From positions 62,001 to 126,000 of the forward strand of contig CANLOQ010000001.1 in NCBI GenBank assembly GCA_947492925.1: a stretch of 64,000 bases of DNA. Direction: 5' to 3'. Below are positions 34,713 to 42,911 of this stretch, one piece after another (within the stretch, counting starts at the first letter, position 1; each line of letters begins with the position of its first letter). A program made the position numbers and the translations under genes. Below the pieces are notes generated by a model. The model was not told where the DNA came from and did no database searches. It saw only the letters and a list, made by a program, of their open reading frames with translations. This DNA comes from an uncultured Sulfitobacter sp. (lineage in GTDB: Bacteria; Pseudomonadota; Alphaproteobacteria; Rhodobacterales; Rhodobacteraceae).

Positions 34713-34746
34713 AAAAGAAAAAGGGCCACCGGATAACCGGCGGCCC
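34713..34746 (-). terminator. Terminator of the PRC-barrel gene
   Basis: On the minus strand GGGCCGCCGG (34746-34737) pairs with CCGGTGGCCC (34732-34723) with one G-U pair and loop TTAT, then a U-rich tract (34722-34713). Confidence 0.85.
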
Positions 34747-34770
34747 CTCAATCGTCAGTTTTGACGGCCT

Positions 34771-35595
34771 TTAGTTATTGTATTCCGGCAGTGCTTCCAG
34801 CTTCTCCTGTGTGCTGTCGATATAGAAGCGGTAGCTGTCACCGTCTTCGCCTTTGAGCACCTGAATTTTGTCAAAGCTTACCGCAACCGGCTTTTCGCCA
34901 AGGCCCAGAAAGCCGCCCACATTGATTACTGCTTCGCTGATCTTGCCGTTGCTATCCATCAACAGCGCGTCAATCTCGCCCACGGTCTCGTCGTTTGCGC
35001 CGTAAACGTAGGAACCTTCAATCTTGTCGGCTGTCAGCTGCTCCAGCTCGGCCATCTCCGGCTCGGCATAACCATCACGGGTGACGGCGGGGCGTACCAT
35101 AGCAGTGCTTCGGTCCATGTTGGTGTCAGTCGCGGCTGTCCCGGTGGTGGTTTTTTCCATGTCACCATCGCGGCCCTCGAATGCGGGAGCTTGCTCAAGC
35201 GCCTCTTTGGACGTCTGCACCACAAGGAAACGCTCACCGGCGTCACCCTCTTCCTGCACCACACGGATTTGGTCCATGGACACGCTTACATCACGCTCGC
35301 CCAAGCCCAGAAACCCACCGACGCCAAGAATTACAGCGCGGATGTCACCATCCTGGCTAACGATGATATCGTTGATTTCGCCGATGTCATCCCACTCGGT
35401 CTCTGCATTGGCGGCCACCCGTGCATCGGTCTCGAACTCGGTCTCGCTGTTGTAGATGCGCATGCCGATCAGGTCGGATGCAAAGAAATCACCCTGCTCG
35501 ATTTCGACGGTCCCAAAACCAGCATTTGCGGTGTCGGCAAAGGCCGGTGCGGACAAGGTCAAAAGAACTGCGGTTGTGCTCAGAAAGCGTTTCAT
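34771..35595 (-). CDS. Secreted protein with two PRC-barrel domains
   Basis: 274 residues. Signal peptide of ~20 residues ending AFA. PRC barrel 1 (~33-110: LIGMRIYNSE, GDIRAVILGVGGFLGLGERDV) and barrel 2 (~185-265: KIEGSYVYGANDE, ISEAVINVGGFLGLGEKPVAV) share the VGGFLGLGE motif. A Thr/Met-rich spacer with NMDRSTAM separates them. PRC barrels occur in photosynthetic reaction centre H, RimM and envelope proteins; here a stress-related periplasmic role is a guess. Single gene with its own terminator. Confidence 0.88.
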   Translation of the reverse strand: MKRFLSTTAVLLTLSAPAFADTANAGFGTVEIEQGDFFASDLIGMRIYNSETEFETDARVAANAETEWDDIGEINDIIVSQDGDIRAVILGVGGFLGLGERDVSVSMDQIRVVQEEGDAGERFLVVQTSKEALEQAPAFEGRDGDMEKTTTGTAATDTNMDRSTAMVRPAVTRDGYAEPEMAELEQLTADKIEGSYVYGANDETVGEIDALLMDSNGKISEAVINVGGFLGLGEKPVAVSFDKIQVLKGEDGDSYRFYIDSTQEKLEALPEYNN

Positions 35596-35616
35596 ATCAT
35601 ATGCTCCATTTTAGTG

Positions 35617-35632
35617 CGGGCACCGTTGCCCG
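35617..35632. repeat. Hairpin upstream of the PRC-barrel gene
   Basis: CGGGCA (35617-35622) pairs perfectly with TGCCCG (35627-35632) around loop CCGT. On the minus strand it lies in the leader, 21 bp before the start codon. A role in leader structure is inferred. Confidence 0.4.
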
Positions 35633-35707
35633 TATGAGAAAACAATGAATTTCGCGAAAATTTGTTCCGCGAATTTTTGGAAAAACCACAAAGCTATAAA
35701 CTAAGAC

Positions 35708-36463
35708 ATGCTCACACTCGACTTTTTCTTTTTTCTTGTCGCCGGTCCGGCAGTGGTGTTCGCCGGAATATCCAAAGCCGGATTCGGCTCAGGTGCCGCC
35801 TTTGCCGCAGCCTCCATCCTCGCACTTGTGGTAGAACCGGGGCTGGCGCTCGGGGTCATGTTGCCGCTGCTGATGCTGATTGATGTCAGTTCGCTTAAAC
35901 CCTACTGGCGCAAATGGAGCGTCCCGGACGCGAAACTGCTGATCATCGGCGGGTTGCCCGGTGTCGTGCTGGGCGCGCTGCTTTATCAACGTGCATCACC
36001 GGATGTTTTCCGGCTTTTGATCGGCGGGGTGTCGGTGGGTTTTGTGCTGTGGCAACTGGCATTGGCCAGCGGGCTGATCCGTCTTGCACAGACCCATATG
36101 CCGGACCGCGCGGGGTTGCTCTTGGGTACTGTCGCGGGGTTCACCACTTTTGTCAGCCACGCAGGCGGCCCGCCCGCCGCTGTGTTTCTGCTGGGGCGCG
36201 GTCTGGACAAGACACAGTATCAGGCCACCACCGTGCTGTTGTTCTGGGTGCTGAATGTGGTCAAGTTTTTCCCCTATGCTGCCCTTGGCATGTTCACCGC
36301 TCAGACGTTTCTGGCAAATATCGCACTCGCGCCTTTTGCCCTGCTGGGCACGTGGCTCGGCGTGCGTGCGCATCATCTTGTGCCGGAAAGGGCGTTTTTT
36401 GCGCTCACCTACGTCCTGTTGATGGTCACAGGGTGCAAGTTGATCTGGGACGGGTTGACCTGA
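35708..36463 (+). CDS. TauE/SafE family permease (second copy)
   Basis: 251 residues, about eight membrane helices. Conserved starts are FAGISKAGFGSGAAFAAASIL and VAGFTTFVSHAGGPPAAVFLL, the two half-repeats of the family. It lacks the hydrophilic spacer of the copy at 11992 and has no TIGR02186 partner, so it belongs to another subgroup, the YfcA-like type. Substrate unknown. Followed by a strong bidirectional terminator. Confidence 0.87.
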   Translation: MLTLDFFFFLVAGPAVVFAGISKAGFGSGAAFAAASILALVVEPGLALGVMLPLLMLIDVSSLKPYWRKWSVPDAKLLIIGGLPGVVLGALLYQRASPDVFRLLIGGVSVGFVLWQLALASGLIRLAQTHMPDRAGLLLGTVAGFTTFVSHAGGPPAAVFLLGRGLDKTQYQATTVLLFWVLNVVKFFPYAALGMFTAQTFLANIALAPFALLGTWLGVRAHHLVPERAFFALTYVLLMVTGCKLIWDGLT

Positions 36464-36472
36464 CCCGCGCAC

Positions 36473-36509
36473 AAAGAAGGGGCGCACCATTGGCACGCCC
36501 CTTCTTTTT
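36473..36509. terminator. Bidirectional terminator
   Basis: AAAGAAGGGGCG (36473-36484) pairs perfectly with CGCCCCTTCTTT (36496-36507), 11-nt loop, with A-rich and T-rich flanks on the two sides. It serves the TauE/SafE gene on the plus strand and the convergent secreted protein gene on the minus strand. Confidence 0.9.
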
Positions 36510-36529
36510 ACCTGTTGATTCCAGCCGCG

Positions 36530-36865
36530 CTAGGCATCACTGCCCTTGGCCGGCAACGCCTCCGCCGTTTCCTCGAACGCCTGGCCCGACGCCACCAGAC
36601 AGGTCAGACCACCCGGCACCGTCACGGTGATCGTCCAGCTTCCCGTCTCATCTGACGCAAAAACCTCGACCACCGCATTATTCGATCCGATCCCGACCGA
36701 TTGCCGGGTCTCGCCATAGCCTTCGGCCAGCCGTTCCACCACCGCGTCGCGCGGGGCGCAATTGCGGCTCGCCGACTGCGCCGCCACATCAGTGGTGGTG
36801 ATCAGATAAATGGCGGCCGCCGCTGTCAGCGCCCCCAATTTCAGCGTCTTTGCAAAAGTATCCAT
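36530..36865 (-). CDS. Small secreted protein with a Cys pair
   Basis: 111 residues. N-terminal signal or anchor (FAKTLKLGALTAAAAIYLI ... VAAQ), then NCAPRDAVVERLAEGYGETRQS, NNAVVEVFASDETGSWTI and a late GLTCLVASGQAFE. The two Cys probably form a disulfide. I recall similar proteins in many alphaproteobacteria; no function is known. ATG 36865 is preferred to 36898 because it places the hydrophobic segment near the N-terminus. Its leader on the minus strand holds strong hairpins (36900-36949). Confidence 0.7.
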   Translation of the reverse strand: MDTFAKTLKLGALTAAAAIYLITTTDVAAQSASRNCAPRDAVVERLAEGYGETRQSVGIGSNNAVVEVFASDETGSWTITVTVPGGLTCLVASGQAFEETAEALPAKGSDA

Positions 36866-37184
36866 CCTATGTGCCTTCATTCGAAAGGCTGCACCCAAAG
36901 GTCCTCGGACCTACCCCGGGCTTTCCCGGCGGGACCTGGGTGGCCCAGGTTATGATCAAACTCCGCTGCTCCCGATCCGCTGTCATCGACGGTCTTGCCG
37001 ACACAGCTCTTCCCACGGGTCGCGGCACGGGACAGACTGCGCCTGAGACTTGAAGTATTGGTTAACGCTGCGTCCGCACTCCTGCCCAATTTGAATTTTG
37101 CTGCGCTGCGGCGCGATTGGGCTTGAAGTTTTCTTGAAAAACTGCCCCTTTGCGCGCAACTTTATGACCCAAGGGATTGCTCTT
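36866..37184. other. 319-bp divergent intergenic region with structured leader
   Basis: No convincing gene; a 70-codon minus-strand frame through it has no family-like features. Three compact hairpins lie at 36900-36911 (GGTCC/GGACC), 36915-36927 (CCCGGG with CCCGG) and 36935-36949 (CCTGGG/CCCAGG). Near mcl2 is the palindrome TTGCGCGCAA (37150-37159). It holds the promoters of the secreted protein gene (minus) and of mcl2 (plus). Confidence 0.6.
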
Positions 37185-38042
37185 ATGTCCAAACTCACCC
37201 GCCCGCTGCGCTCTGTTCTCTATATCCCCGGCTCCAAGGACCGCGCGCTGGACAAGGCACGCGGCCTTGCCTGTGACGCGATCATCTTCGATCTCGAAGA
37301 CGCCGTAACACCCGAGGAAAAGCCCGCTGCCCGCGCCACACTGGCAGAGGCGCTGAAAACAGGCGGCTATGGCAACCGCTACAAGGTCATCCGCATCAAC
37401 GGGCTGGACACCGAATGGGGCGTTGAAGACGCCAAGGCTGCCGCCAAAATGGACGCCGACGCGATCCTGCTGCCCAAAGTCGGCAGTCCCGCCGACCTGG
37501 AAGCGCTCGCAGAAATCGTGGGCGACATTCCTCTCTGGGCCATGATGGAAACGCCCGGTGCCATGCTGAACGCCCCCGCCATCGCAGCACACCGCAGCTT
37601 GCAGGCGATGGTCATGGGCACCAACGATCTGGCGAAAGACCTGCAAACCCGGTTCCGCGCTGACCGCATGCCGCTGATGACGGGTCTTGGCCTGTGCGTC
37701 TTGGCCGCCAAGGCGCATGCCATCGCGATCATCGACGGTGTGTACAACGCCTTCAAAGACGACGACGGCCTCAAGATCGAATGTGATCAGGGCCGCGATA
37801 TGGGCATGGACGGCAAAACCCTGATCCACCCCGCACAGCTTGACGTGGCCAACGCCGCTTTCTCCCCTTCGGAAGAAGAAGTCGATCTGGCGCGCCGTCA
37901 GATCGCCGCCCTCGAAGAGGTCGAAGCCTCCGGTCAGGGCGTTGCAGTTGTCGATGGCAAGATCGTGGAAAACTTGCACGTTGCCACTGCCCGCGAAACA
38001 CTGGCAAAACTGGACGCAATCGCAGCCCTCAACGAAAGCTAA
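37185..38042 (+). CDS. mcl2: (3S)-malyl-CoA thioesterase (HpcH/HpaI/CitE family)
   Basis: 285 residues. CitE-like TIM barrel: RSVLYIPGSKDRALDKA, metal-binding AIIFDLEDAVTPEEK, ILLPKVGSPADL, MMETPGAM and GTNDLAKDLQTRF. The size fits Mcl2, the malyl-CoA thioesterase of Rhodobacter, rather than the ~318-residue Mcl1 lyase. It releases malate from malyl-CoA made by Mcl1. The position before nnrU-DUF1737-mch matches what I recall of the Rhodobacter gene order. ATG 37185 has AAGGG upstream. A plain citrate-lyase-like role cannot be excluded. Confidence 0.85.
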   Translation: MSKLTRPLRSVLYIPGSKDRALDKARGLACDAIIFDLEDAVTPEEKPAARATLAEALKTGGYGNRYKVIRINGLDTEWGVEDAKAAAKMDADAILLPKVGSPADLEALAEIVGDIPLWAMMETPGAMLNAPAIAAHRSLQAMVMGTNDLAKDLQTRFRADRMPLMTGLGLCVLAAKAHAIAIIDGVYNAFKDDDGLKIECDQGRDMGMDGKTLIHPAQLDVANAAFSPSEEEVDLARRQIAALEEVEASGQGVAVVDGKIVENLHVATARETLAKLDAIAALNES

Positions 38043-38046
38043 GCCC

Positions 38047-38604
38047 ATGACCCTTCTGATCCTCGGCCTCGCCCTCTGGGTGCTCGCGCATTTCTTCAAG
38101 CGCATCGCGCCGGAGGCCCGCGCGAAACTGGGCGATCCGGGCAAGGGGATCATTGCCGTTTTGCTTGTGGGCTCCATTGTTCTGATGGTGCTGGGCTACC
38201 GGGGTGCCGATTTCATCCCGGTCTGGTCTCCGCCCACTTGGACGGTGCATCTTAACAACCTGCTGATGATCCTCGCGTTCTGGATCTATGGATCGTCGGC
38301 GGCCAAGGGGGCCAAGGCATGGCCCGCCTATAAAACCCGCCACCCGCAACTGCTGGGCTTCAAAATCTGGGCCGCTGCCCACCTGCTGGTCAACGGCGAT
38401 CTGGCGGCGATCATCCTCTTCGGCACCCTGCTCGCGTGGGCCGTGGTCGAGGTGATCCTGATCAACCGGGCCGAACCGGACTGGACGCCGCCCGCACCTG
38501 CCGGTGCCAAAACCTACATCCGCCTGACCGTCATTACTGCCGTGATCGTGCTGATCGTAACCGGCATCCACACATGGCTCGGCGTCTGGCCTTTCCCTTC
38601 GTAA
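38047..38604 (+). CDS. NnrU-family membrane protein
   Basis: 185 residues, about five membrane helices (LLILGLALWVLAHF, GIIAVLLVGSIVLMVLGY, NLLMILAFWIYGSSAA, LAAIILFGTLLAWAVVEVILI, VITAVIVLIVTGIHTWLGV). H-L-L-V-N-G-D is the family signature with the His shared with plant Z-ISO, a heme protein. The name comes from a denitrification gene, but no denitrification genes are near; here it rides in the mcl2-mch operon, 4 bp after mcl2. Role unknown. Confidence 0.87.
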   Translation: MTLLILGLALWVLAHFFKRIAPEARAKLGDPGKGIIAVLLVGSIVLMVLGYRGADFIPVWSPPTWTVHLNNLLMILAFWIYGSSAAKGAKAWPAYKTRHPQLLGFKIWAAAHLLVNGDLAAIILFGTLLAWAVVEVILINRAEPDWTPPAPAGAKTYIRLTVITAVIVLIVTGIHTWLGVWPFPS

Positions 38605-38614
38605 GGAACCCCGC

Positions 38615-38818
38615 ATGAAACTTTACCGCTTCCTCTCAGAAGAGGACACATCCGCCTTTTGTCACAAGGTCACCGACGCCCTGAACAAGGGCTGGGAGCT
38701 TTACGGCACACCCACCCAGACATGGGATCATGCCGCAGGCGTCATGCGCTGCGGGCAGGCCGTGACCAAGGACGTCGAAGGCACCTACACACCCGACACA
38801 AAACTGGGCGCACACTGA
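38615..38818 (+). CDS. DUF1737 small protein
   Basis: 67 residues: KLYRFLSEEDTSAFCHKVTDALNKGWELYG, the DUF1737 signature (KLN-GW-LYG), then MRCGQAVTKDVEG. Soluble, no signal. Its TGA overlaps the ATG of mch (TGATG), so it is translated with mch, and the same pairing is what I recall in Rhodobacter. No activity is known; a small accessory of Mch is a guess from coupling. Confidence 0.88.
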   Translation: MKLYRFLSEEDTSAFCHKVTDALNKGWELYGTPTQTWDHAAGVMRCGQAVTKDVEGTYTPDTKLGAH

Positions 38819-39849
38819 TGAGCAAAACCAACGCAGGCCGCTTTTTCGAACATTACACCGTGGGCGAAACAATCCACCATGCGGTCCCCCGCACGGTTGG
38901 TGCCAGCGAACGCGCCCTTTACCACGCGCTCTATCCCGCACGCCACGCGCTCTATTCCTCCGATCAATTTGCCCAAGACTGCGGGCTGACCGCCAGCCCG
39001 CTCGACGATATGATCGCCTTCCACATTATCTTTGGCAAAACCGTACCTGACGTGTCGCTGAACGCCGTGGCCAACCTCGGCTACGCGCAGGGCCGCTGGC
39101 TCAAACCCGTCTGGCCCGGCGACACCCTGCGCAGTCAGTCCAAGGTGATCGGCCTCAAGCAGAACTCCAACGGCAAAACCGGCGTGGTTTACGTGCGCAC
39201 AACGGGGCTCAACCAACACGACGAACCGGTGCTGGAATATGTACGCTGGGTCATGGTCCGCAAAAGCAACGTGGACACGCCCGCGCCCGAAACGGTCGTG
39301 CCCGACCTGCCCAAAGCGCTCGACCCCGCTGATCTGGTGATCCCCGAAGGTCTCGATTTCACCAACTACGATACCACGCTGGCCGGAGAGCCCCACCGCT
39401 GGGGCGACTATGAGGTGGGCGAGAAGATCGACCACGTGGATGGCGTGACCGTAGAGGAAGCCGAACACATGATCGCCACGCGCCTGTGGCAGAACACCGC
39501 CAAAGTGCATTTCGACACCTCCGCCCGCCCCGACGGCTCTCGCCTGATCTACGGCGGCCACGTGATTTCGATGGCGCGCGCGCTGTCGTTTAACGGATTG
39601 GCCAATGCGCAGATGGTCGTGGGCCTCAACGGCGGCGCACATGCAAACCCCTGCCTGTCCGGCGACACGATCCGCGCGTGGTCCGAAGTGCTGGACAAGG
39701 CCGAGACGTCCCATCCCGGTGTTGGTGCCATCCGCCTGCGGCTGGTCGCCACAAAGGGCGGCGATGCCTTTGCCCTGCGTGGGGAGGATGGGAAATACCT
39801 GCCGGACGTGCTACTGGATCTCGACTACTGGGCGCTGATCCCGCTCTGA
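38818..39849 (+). CDS. mch: Mesaconyl-CoA (2-methylfumaryl-CoA) hydratase
   Basis: 343 residues with two hot-dog (MaoC-like) halves: residues ~8-150 (FFEHYTVGETIHHAVPRTV, DDMIAFHIIFGKTV, ANLGYAQGRWLKPVWPGDTL) and ~190-343 (WGDYEVGEKIDHVDGVTVEE, RLIYGGHVISMARALSFNGL). It hydrates mesaconyl-CoA to beta-methylmalyl-CoA in the ethylmalonyl-CoA pathway. The paired domains and the neighbours mcl2 and DUF1737 make this identification firm. The mcd, epi and mcl1 genes of the route are not in the window. Confidence 0.92.
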   Translation: MSKTNAGRFFEHYTVGETIHHAVPRTVGASERALYHALYPARHALYSSDQFAQDCGLTASPLDDMIAFHIIFGKTVPDVSLNAVANLGYAQGRWLKPVWPGDTLRSQSKVIGLKQNSNGKTGVVYVRTTGLNQHDEPVLEYVRWVMVRKSNVDTPAPETVVPDLPKALDPADLVIPEGLDFTNYDTTLAGEPHRWGDYEVGEKIDHVDGVTVEEAEHMIATRLWQNTAKVHFDTSARPDGSRLIYGGHVISMARALSFNGLANAQMVVGLNGGAHANPCLSGDTIRAWSEVLDKAETSHPGVGAIRLRLVATKGGDAFALRGEDGKYLPDVLLDLDYWALIPL

Positions 39850-39894
39850 CGACAGCCAAGTTTTCCTTTCTATCACAAACAGACCCACCTGTCG

Positions 39895-39936
39895 TTGACC
39901 CGGATCAACGTCTGGCGGGCGGTGCGGCGCTATGCT
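39895..39936 (+). promoter_or_regulatory. FNR/FnrL-type promoter of the universal stress gene
   Basis: TTGAC-CCGG-ATCAA (39895-39908) matches the FNR consensus TTGAT-N4-ATCAA with one mismatch. TATGCT (39931-39936) is a fair -10; a start near 39943 puts the FNR site centre close to -41.5, the standard class II activation position. Expected: induction when oxygen is low. Confidence 0.65.
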
Positions 39937-39968
39937 CCGGGCATATGCACACACCGGAGGGATACCCA

Positions 39969-40409
39969 ATGTTCAAGACCATATTGATTGCCTATGATGG
40001 TTCGGATCACGCCGAAAACGCAATCAAGATCGCGGCGGGGCTGGCCCGCACGCACAATGCATCGCTGCACCTTGTCCATACGCCGCAGGTCGATACACCG
40101 CACATTGTCATCGGTTCATACGTGAGCCTGCTGGAAACCCCGCCTACCCCCCAGCAGATCGAGGAGGCCGGCAAACACATCTCCGACAAGGCAACCGCCA
40201 CCGCAAAGGCGCTTGGCGTTGAACTGACACAGGTGCATCTGGGCTCGGGCGCGCCGGCGGCCTTCGTGCTCGACACCGCAGGTAAAATCGACGCCGATCT
40301 GATCGTCTTGGGGCGGCGCGGTCTGGGCGCGCTTGGCGCGATGGCCCTTGGCTCGCTAAGTCAGGCCGTCACACACGGCGCGAAATGCGCCTGCATGACT
40401 GTTCTGTGA
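39969..40409 (+). CDS. Universal stress protein with intact ATP loop
   Basis: 146 residues. TILIAYDGSDHAENAIKIAAGLA at the start, LIVLGRRGLGALGAMALGSLSQAV near the end containing G-x2-G-x9-G-S, the UspA ATP-binding motif that the copy at 4625 lacks. Ends CACMTVL. Ribosome binding site GGAGGG. Probably expressed under low oxygen, given the FNR-type promoter. The exact role of such proteins is not known. Confidence 0.92.
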   Translation: MFKTILIAYDGSDHAENAIKIAAGLARTHNASLHLVHTPQVDTPHIVIGSYVSLLETPPTPQQIEEAGKHISDKATATAKALGVELTQVHLGSGAPAAFVLDTAGKIDADLIVLGRRGLGALGAMALGSLSQAVTHGAKCACMTVL

Positions 40410-40484
40410 TCAAAAGCTTCCGCCCAGCGCGGTGAGAATGGTAATTCGCTGCGAGATGCGGAATCCTGCGGCACCGATGCCGAC

Positions 40485-41381
40485 CTAGGGATTGGCGTCT
40501 TTCTGCGATTTTCTGAAGCGCCGGGAAGCCTCGAAGTACAGAAAAATCTCGCGGCGCGCACACCAGACCATTTTCAAGGTGTGATACGTACCCCGCAGCT
40601 TCCATAAAAAGCTGCCTTCACTAAAGCGGGGCTGCACCATATTCACTTCGCGGTGCACGACGCGCCAAAGATCCTTGTTGGCCAATTTCATTTCGGCTTC
40701 AAGATCGACTGGCCCGTCCTCGGCTGCGGCCAGTCTGACGAAGGCAAGGTGATTTTCCACCGACGGATCAATAGGCACGGCACCGATCAGACGTTGTTCG
40801 TCTTCAAAATAGTTCCATTCCCTGGTGGTACGACGATCAAAGTCTGCCGCTCCATAAATATCCCTGTCTTGAAATGCGTGTTTCAGCGCGGTCCTTTCTT
40901 CAGGTTGGAGTTTCAGCCGGATCGGCTGCGGTTCCTTACTAGGAAACGGCCCGAGCAACCGGTGCGGAACATGCCAATTGAGTGACGTGCCGGTTTCCAG
41001 CAGTTGCAGATAGGCCTTGAAACTGGAATGAAACTCCAGCCTGTGCAGGGACAGTTTACTCGTGCGGTAATGTCCCTGCTCCAACTGCGCAAATATCCTG
41101 CGAAACATGCGGTCGGTGCCGTGCGCGTCCGCGCGGCAATAATACAGCGCGCCCAGTGACCAGAGTATGCAGGCGATAAGGGCGATGTCCGTTTCGGGGT
41201 CTTCGATCAAATGCCACAGAAAGCTTCCCTCAGGCTCGGCCGCTGCTGCGTCATCCCAATCGAATGCGAACTTCAAATAGGCCAGCTGCGTGGCAGGGGT
41301 TTGCCGCATGGCCCATTCTTCCTGTCCCAGCACCTGCGGGTCTTCGTCATCTTCCGGAAATCTCGGGTCGTAGCGTAGCAT
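40485..41381 (-). CDS. Unknown protein, possible DUF4274-like domain
   Basis: 298 residues from ATG 41381, which has TGGAG seven bases upstream; the frame is open to a TTG at 41555 but that extension crosses the sucC promoter. Soluble, rich in Trp and acidic residues. LKFAFDWDDAAAAEPEGSFLW ... DPETDIALIACILWSLG resembles DUF4274 (W-D-D-G ... D-x-x-T-A-x-x-I-F-W), but the match is by eye only. EGSFLW recurs at residues ~53 and ~268 (EGSFLWHL, EGSFLWKL), perhaps marking an internal repeat. No function proposed. Confidence 0.6.
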   Translation of the reverse strand: MLRYDPRFPEDDEDPQVLGQEEWAMRQTPATQLAYLKFAFDWDDAAAAEPEGSFLWHLIEDPETDIALIACILWSLGALYYCRADAHGTDRMFRRIFAQLEQGHYRTSKLSLHRLEFHSSFKAYLQLLETGTSLNWHVPHRLLGPFPSKEPQPIRLKLQPEERTALKHAFQDRDIYGAADFDRRTTREWNYFEDEQRLIGAVPIDPSVENHLAFVRLAAAEDGPVDLEAEMKLANKDLWRVVHREVNMVQPRFSEGSFLWKLRGTYHTLKMVWCARREIFLYFEASRRFRKSQKDANP

Positions 41382-41709
41382 CAAATGGCTCCAGAGGTTT
41401 TGGCCACACTGACAATGCTCTGCGGCGAAAATAGGGAAATTAAGGGGAAGCACCGAAAATGAGCGGACGAAGGCAAAACGGTTTTCCGCCACATCAACAG
41501 TGTTTATAGATACAAACAATTCAGTTTTTACCTTATTATGCAGCGAAACGACCAAGATTTATCTTTTTGTGATCACAGTAATTTGCCGTGTGATCACAAA
41601 TGTCGCTTTACTCTGGCAAAGCGACAAAAACTCCGTCTAGCTTGGTGCCAACCATAAGACTCACTGGCCAGCACGCCAGTGACTTGAACAATGACGGGAC
41701 CGATTTTCC
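41382..41709 (+). other. 328-bp sucC upstream region: operators and leader hairpins
   Basis: AT-rich by local standards and without a gene. It contains the two TGTGATCACA palindromes (41568, 41589), a perfect 9-bp inverted repeat TGTCGCTTT/AAAGCGACA (41601-41609 and 41618-41626), the palindrome TTGGTGCCAA (41642-41651) and a 7-bp hairpin CACTGGC/GCCAGTG (41662-41668 and 41675-41681) 29 nt before the sucC ATG. This arrangement suggests a promoter near 41560-41600 and a structured 5' leader for the suc operon. Confidence 0.6.
41568..41598. promoter_or_regulatory. Tandem TGTGATCACA operators upstream of sucC
   Basis: Identical perfect palindromes at 41568-41577 and 41589-41598. Their 21-bp spacing is two helical turns, so two dimers would bind the same DNA face. 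The same sequence stands before sdhC at 32803. Strong sign of a shared TCA-cycle regulator; identity unknown. Confidence 0.65.
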
Positions 41710-42903
41710 ATGAACATCCACGAATATCAGGCCAAAGCCCTTTTGCGTAGCTACGGGGCTCCGGTCTCTGACGGACGCGTCGTGCTCAAGGCCGAAGACG
41801 CCAAGAACGCCGCGGGTGAGATGGACGGACCGCTTTGGGTGGTCAAGGCACAGATCCACGCAGGCGGACGCGGCAAGGGCAAGTTCAAGGAAGCGGACGC
41901 AGGCGATGCAGGCGGCGTGCGCCTTGCCAAATCGGTCGAGGAAGCCGCCGAGGAAGCCAAGAAAATGCTGGGCCGCACCTTGGTCACACACCAGACCGGC
42001 CCCGCAGGCAAGCAGGTCAACCGCATCTACATCGAAGACGGCTCCGGCATCGAAACTGAACTCTATCTCGCCCTCCTGGTCGACCGCCAGACCTCCCGCG
42101 TGTCTTTCGTCTGCTCCACCGAAGGCGGCATGGACATCGAAGAAGTCGCGGCCTCCACCCCTGAGAAAATCCTGTCCTTCTCGGTTGATCCCGCCACAGG
42201 CTACCAGGCCTTTCACGGCCGCCGCATCGCGTTTTCGCTGGGCCTTGAGGGCAAGCAGGTCAAACAATGCGTGGGCCTGATGGCACTGCTCTACAAAGCA
42301 TTCATCGAAAAAGACATGGAGATGCTTGAGATTAACCCGCTGATCGTCACCGACGGCGGCGATCTCAAGGTCCTCGACGCCAAGGTCGCGTTTGATGGCA
42401 ATGCCATCTACCGCCACGCCGACATCGCAGAACTGCGCGACACGACCGAGGAAGACCCGAAGGAACTCGAAGCCTCCAAGTACGACCTCAACTACATCGC
42501 GCTTGACGGTGAAATCGGTTGCATGGTCAACGGCGCGGGCCTTGCGATGGCCACAATGGACATTATCAAGCTCTACGGTGCTGAACCTGCCAACTTCCTC
42601 GACGTGGGCGGCGGTGCGACCAAAGAGAAAGTGACCGAAGCCTTCAAGATCATCACCTCCGACCCGCAGGTCAAGGGCATCCTTGTGAACATCTTCGGCG
42701 GCATCATGCGTTGCGACGTGATTGCCGAAGGCGTTGTGGCCGCTGTCAAAGAGGTCGGCCTCAAGGTGCCGCTTGTCGTGCGCCTTGAAGGCACAAACGT
42801 GCAGCAGGGCAAGGATATCATCAACAATTCCGACGTCGACGTGATTGCGGCGGATGACCTCAAGGATGGCGCGCAAAAGATCGTGGCGGCAGTCAAAGGC
42901 TGA
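41710..42903 (+). CDS. sucC: Succinyl-CoA synthetase (succinate-CoA ligase) beta subunit
   Basis: 397 residues. ATP-grasp N-terminus [31 protein letters not shown], and LEINPLIV for metal and nucleotide; C-terminal CoA-ligase domain with [18 protein letters not shown] and [14 protein letters not shown]. With SucD it makes ATP or GTP from succinyl-CoA. First gene of a long operon reaching to lpdA. In this operon sucC and sucD are parted by four extra genes, whereas in many bacteria they touch. Confidence 0.98.
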   Translation: MNIHEYQAKALLRSYGAPVSDGRVVLKAEDAKNAAGEMDGPLWVVKAQIHAGGRGKGKFKEADAGDAGGVRLAKSVEEAAEEAKKMLGRTLVTHQTGPAGKQVNRIYIEDGSGIETELYLALLVDRQTSRVSFVCSTEGGMDIEEVAASTPEKILSFSVDPATGYQAFHGRRIAFSLGLEGKQVKQCVGLMALLYKAFIEKDMEMLEINPLIVTDGGDLKVLDAKVAFDGNAIYRHADIAELRDTTEEDPKELEASKYDLNYIALDGEIGCMVNGAGLAMATMDIIKLYGAEPANFLDVGGGATKEKVTEAFKIITSDPQVKGILVNIFGGIMRCDVIAEGVVAAVKEVGLKVPLVVRLEGTNVQQGKDIINNSDVDVIAADDLKDGAQKIVAAVKG

Positions 42904-42911
42904 ACGACCCG

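Noticed and set aside
36877-37089. 70-codon minus-strand frame in the 319-bp divergent gap
   Set aside because: No ribosome binding site or family-like residues, and the DNA is dominated by hairpins, so a structured leader is more likely.
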